A stretch of 64,000 bases of DNA from Neobacillus sp. DY30 (lineage in GTDB: Bacteria; Bacillota; Bacilli; Bacillales; Cytobacillaceae). Location: positions 2,298,001 through 2,362,000 of the forward strand of contig NZ_CP126093.1 of the NCBI RefSeq assembly GCF_030123065.1, given 5' to 3'. Below, piece by piece: positions 63,946-64,000 of this stretch. Numbering within the stretch: the first letter of the stretch is position 1; each line of letters starts with the position of its first letter. The translations under genes were made by a program, and so were the position numbers. Below the pieces are notes generated by a model. The model saw only the letters and a list, made by a program, of their open reading frames with translations. It did no database searches and had not been told where the DNA came from.

Positions 63946-64000
63946 ATCTTGACTACACAAGTTTTTTTAAAGGGAAAATCAATTTATGAAACTATCTTTC

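Overview
The window looks like the chromosome of a low-GC, endospore-forming Bacillaceae bacterium (Bacillus/Neobacillus-like). The evidence is AT-rich DNA, strong GGAGG ribosome binding sites with many TTG/GTG starts, CcpA-type cre boxes, a Spo0E-family phosphatase and a YhcN/YlaJ-type spore lipoprotein. No rRNA, tRNA, CRISPR array or insertion sequence was seen.

Layout. 1-4.9 kb is housekeeping: the 3' end of a rocB-like gene, a 3-methyladenine DNA glycosylase, an SGNH esterase, threonine synthase and a small membrane protein. 5-36.2 kb is one large glycoside-catabolism island. It holds three pairs of C-glycoside deglycosidase-type alpha (TIM barrel) and beta (DUF6379/CGDB) subunits, two Gfo/Idh/MocA oxidoreductases, three further TIM-barrel sugar isomerase/epimerase-like proteins, cytoplasmic GH3, GH106-like, GH35/DUF5597-like and GH43 hydrolases, a ROK sugar kinase, GPH and MFS transporters, a YtcQ/LplB/LplC-type ABC importer without its ATPase, and three AraC-type regulators, one fused to a GH39-like domain. 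36.2-38.7 kb is a three-gene phage-type replication module (organizer, helicase loader, DnaB helicase) with no other phage genes. 38.8-53.3 kb is a furanose/arabinan-type locus: a YesMN-like two-component system divergent from a YtfQRT-YjfF-like ABC importer and a secreted 2030-residue protein with two GH43 domains. 53.4-64 kb is mixed: an FAH-family enzyme, split LigD-type polymerase and ligase genes, sporulation and envelope proteins, an HtrA protease, a class B PBP, and a LacI regulator facing a promoter with an array of operator-like repeats.

How it may work. In characterised C-glycoside pathways (Dgp in the puerarin-degrading gut strain PUE, Car in Microbacterium) the sugar is oxidised at C3, then an alpha/beta deglycosidase of exactly this pair type cleaves the 3-oxo-glycoside C-C bond. 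The island carries the oxidoreductases, three alternative deglycosidases, intracellular hydrolases that could trim O-linked sugars, importers and a kinase, so it may let the cell take up intact plant glycosides and dismantle them inside. The substrates are not known.

The most unusual non-coding feature is a family of eight 35-bp inverted repeats (14-nt arm, 7-nt loop, 14-nt arm) confined to the glycoside island. Some copies end operons as terminators. Four sit about 155-180 bp before start codons, and in three of these the repeat ends 102 or 103 bp before a cre or cre-like box.
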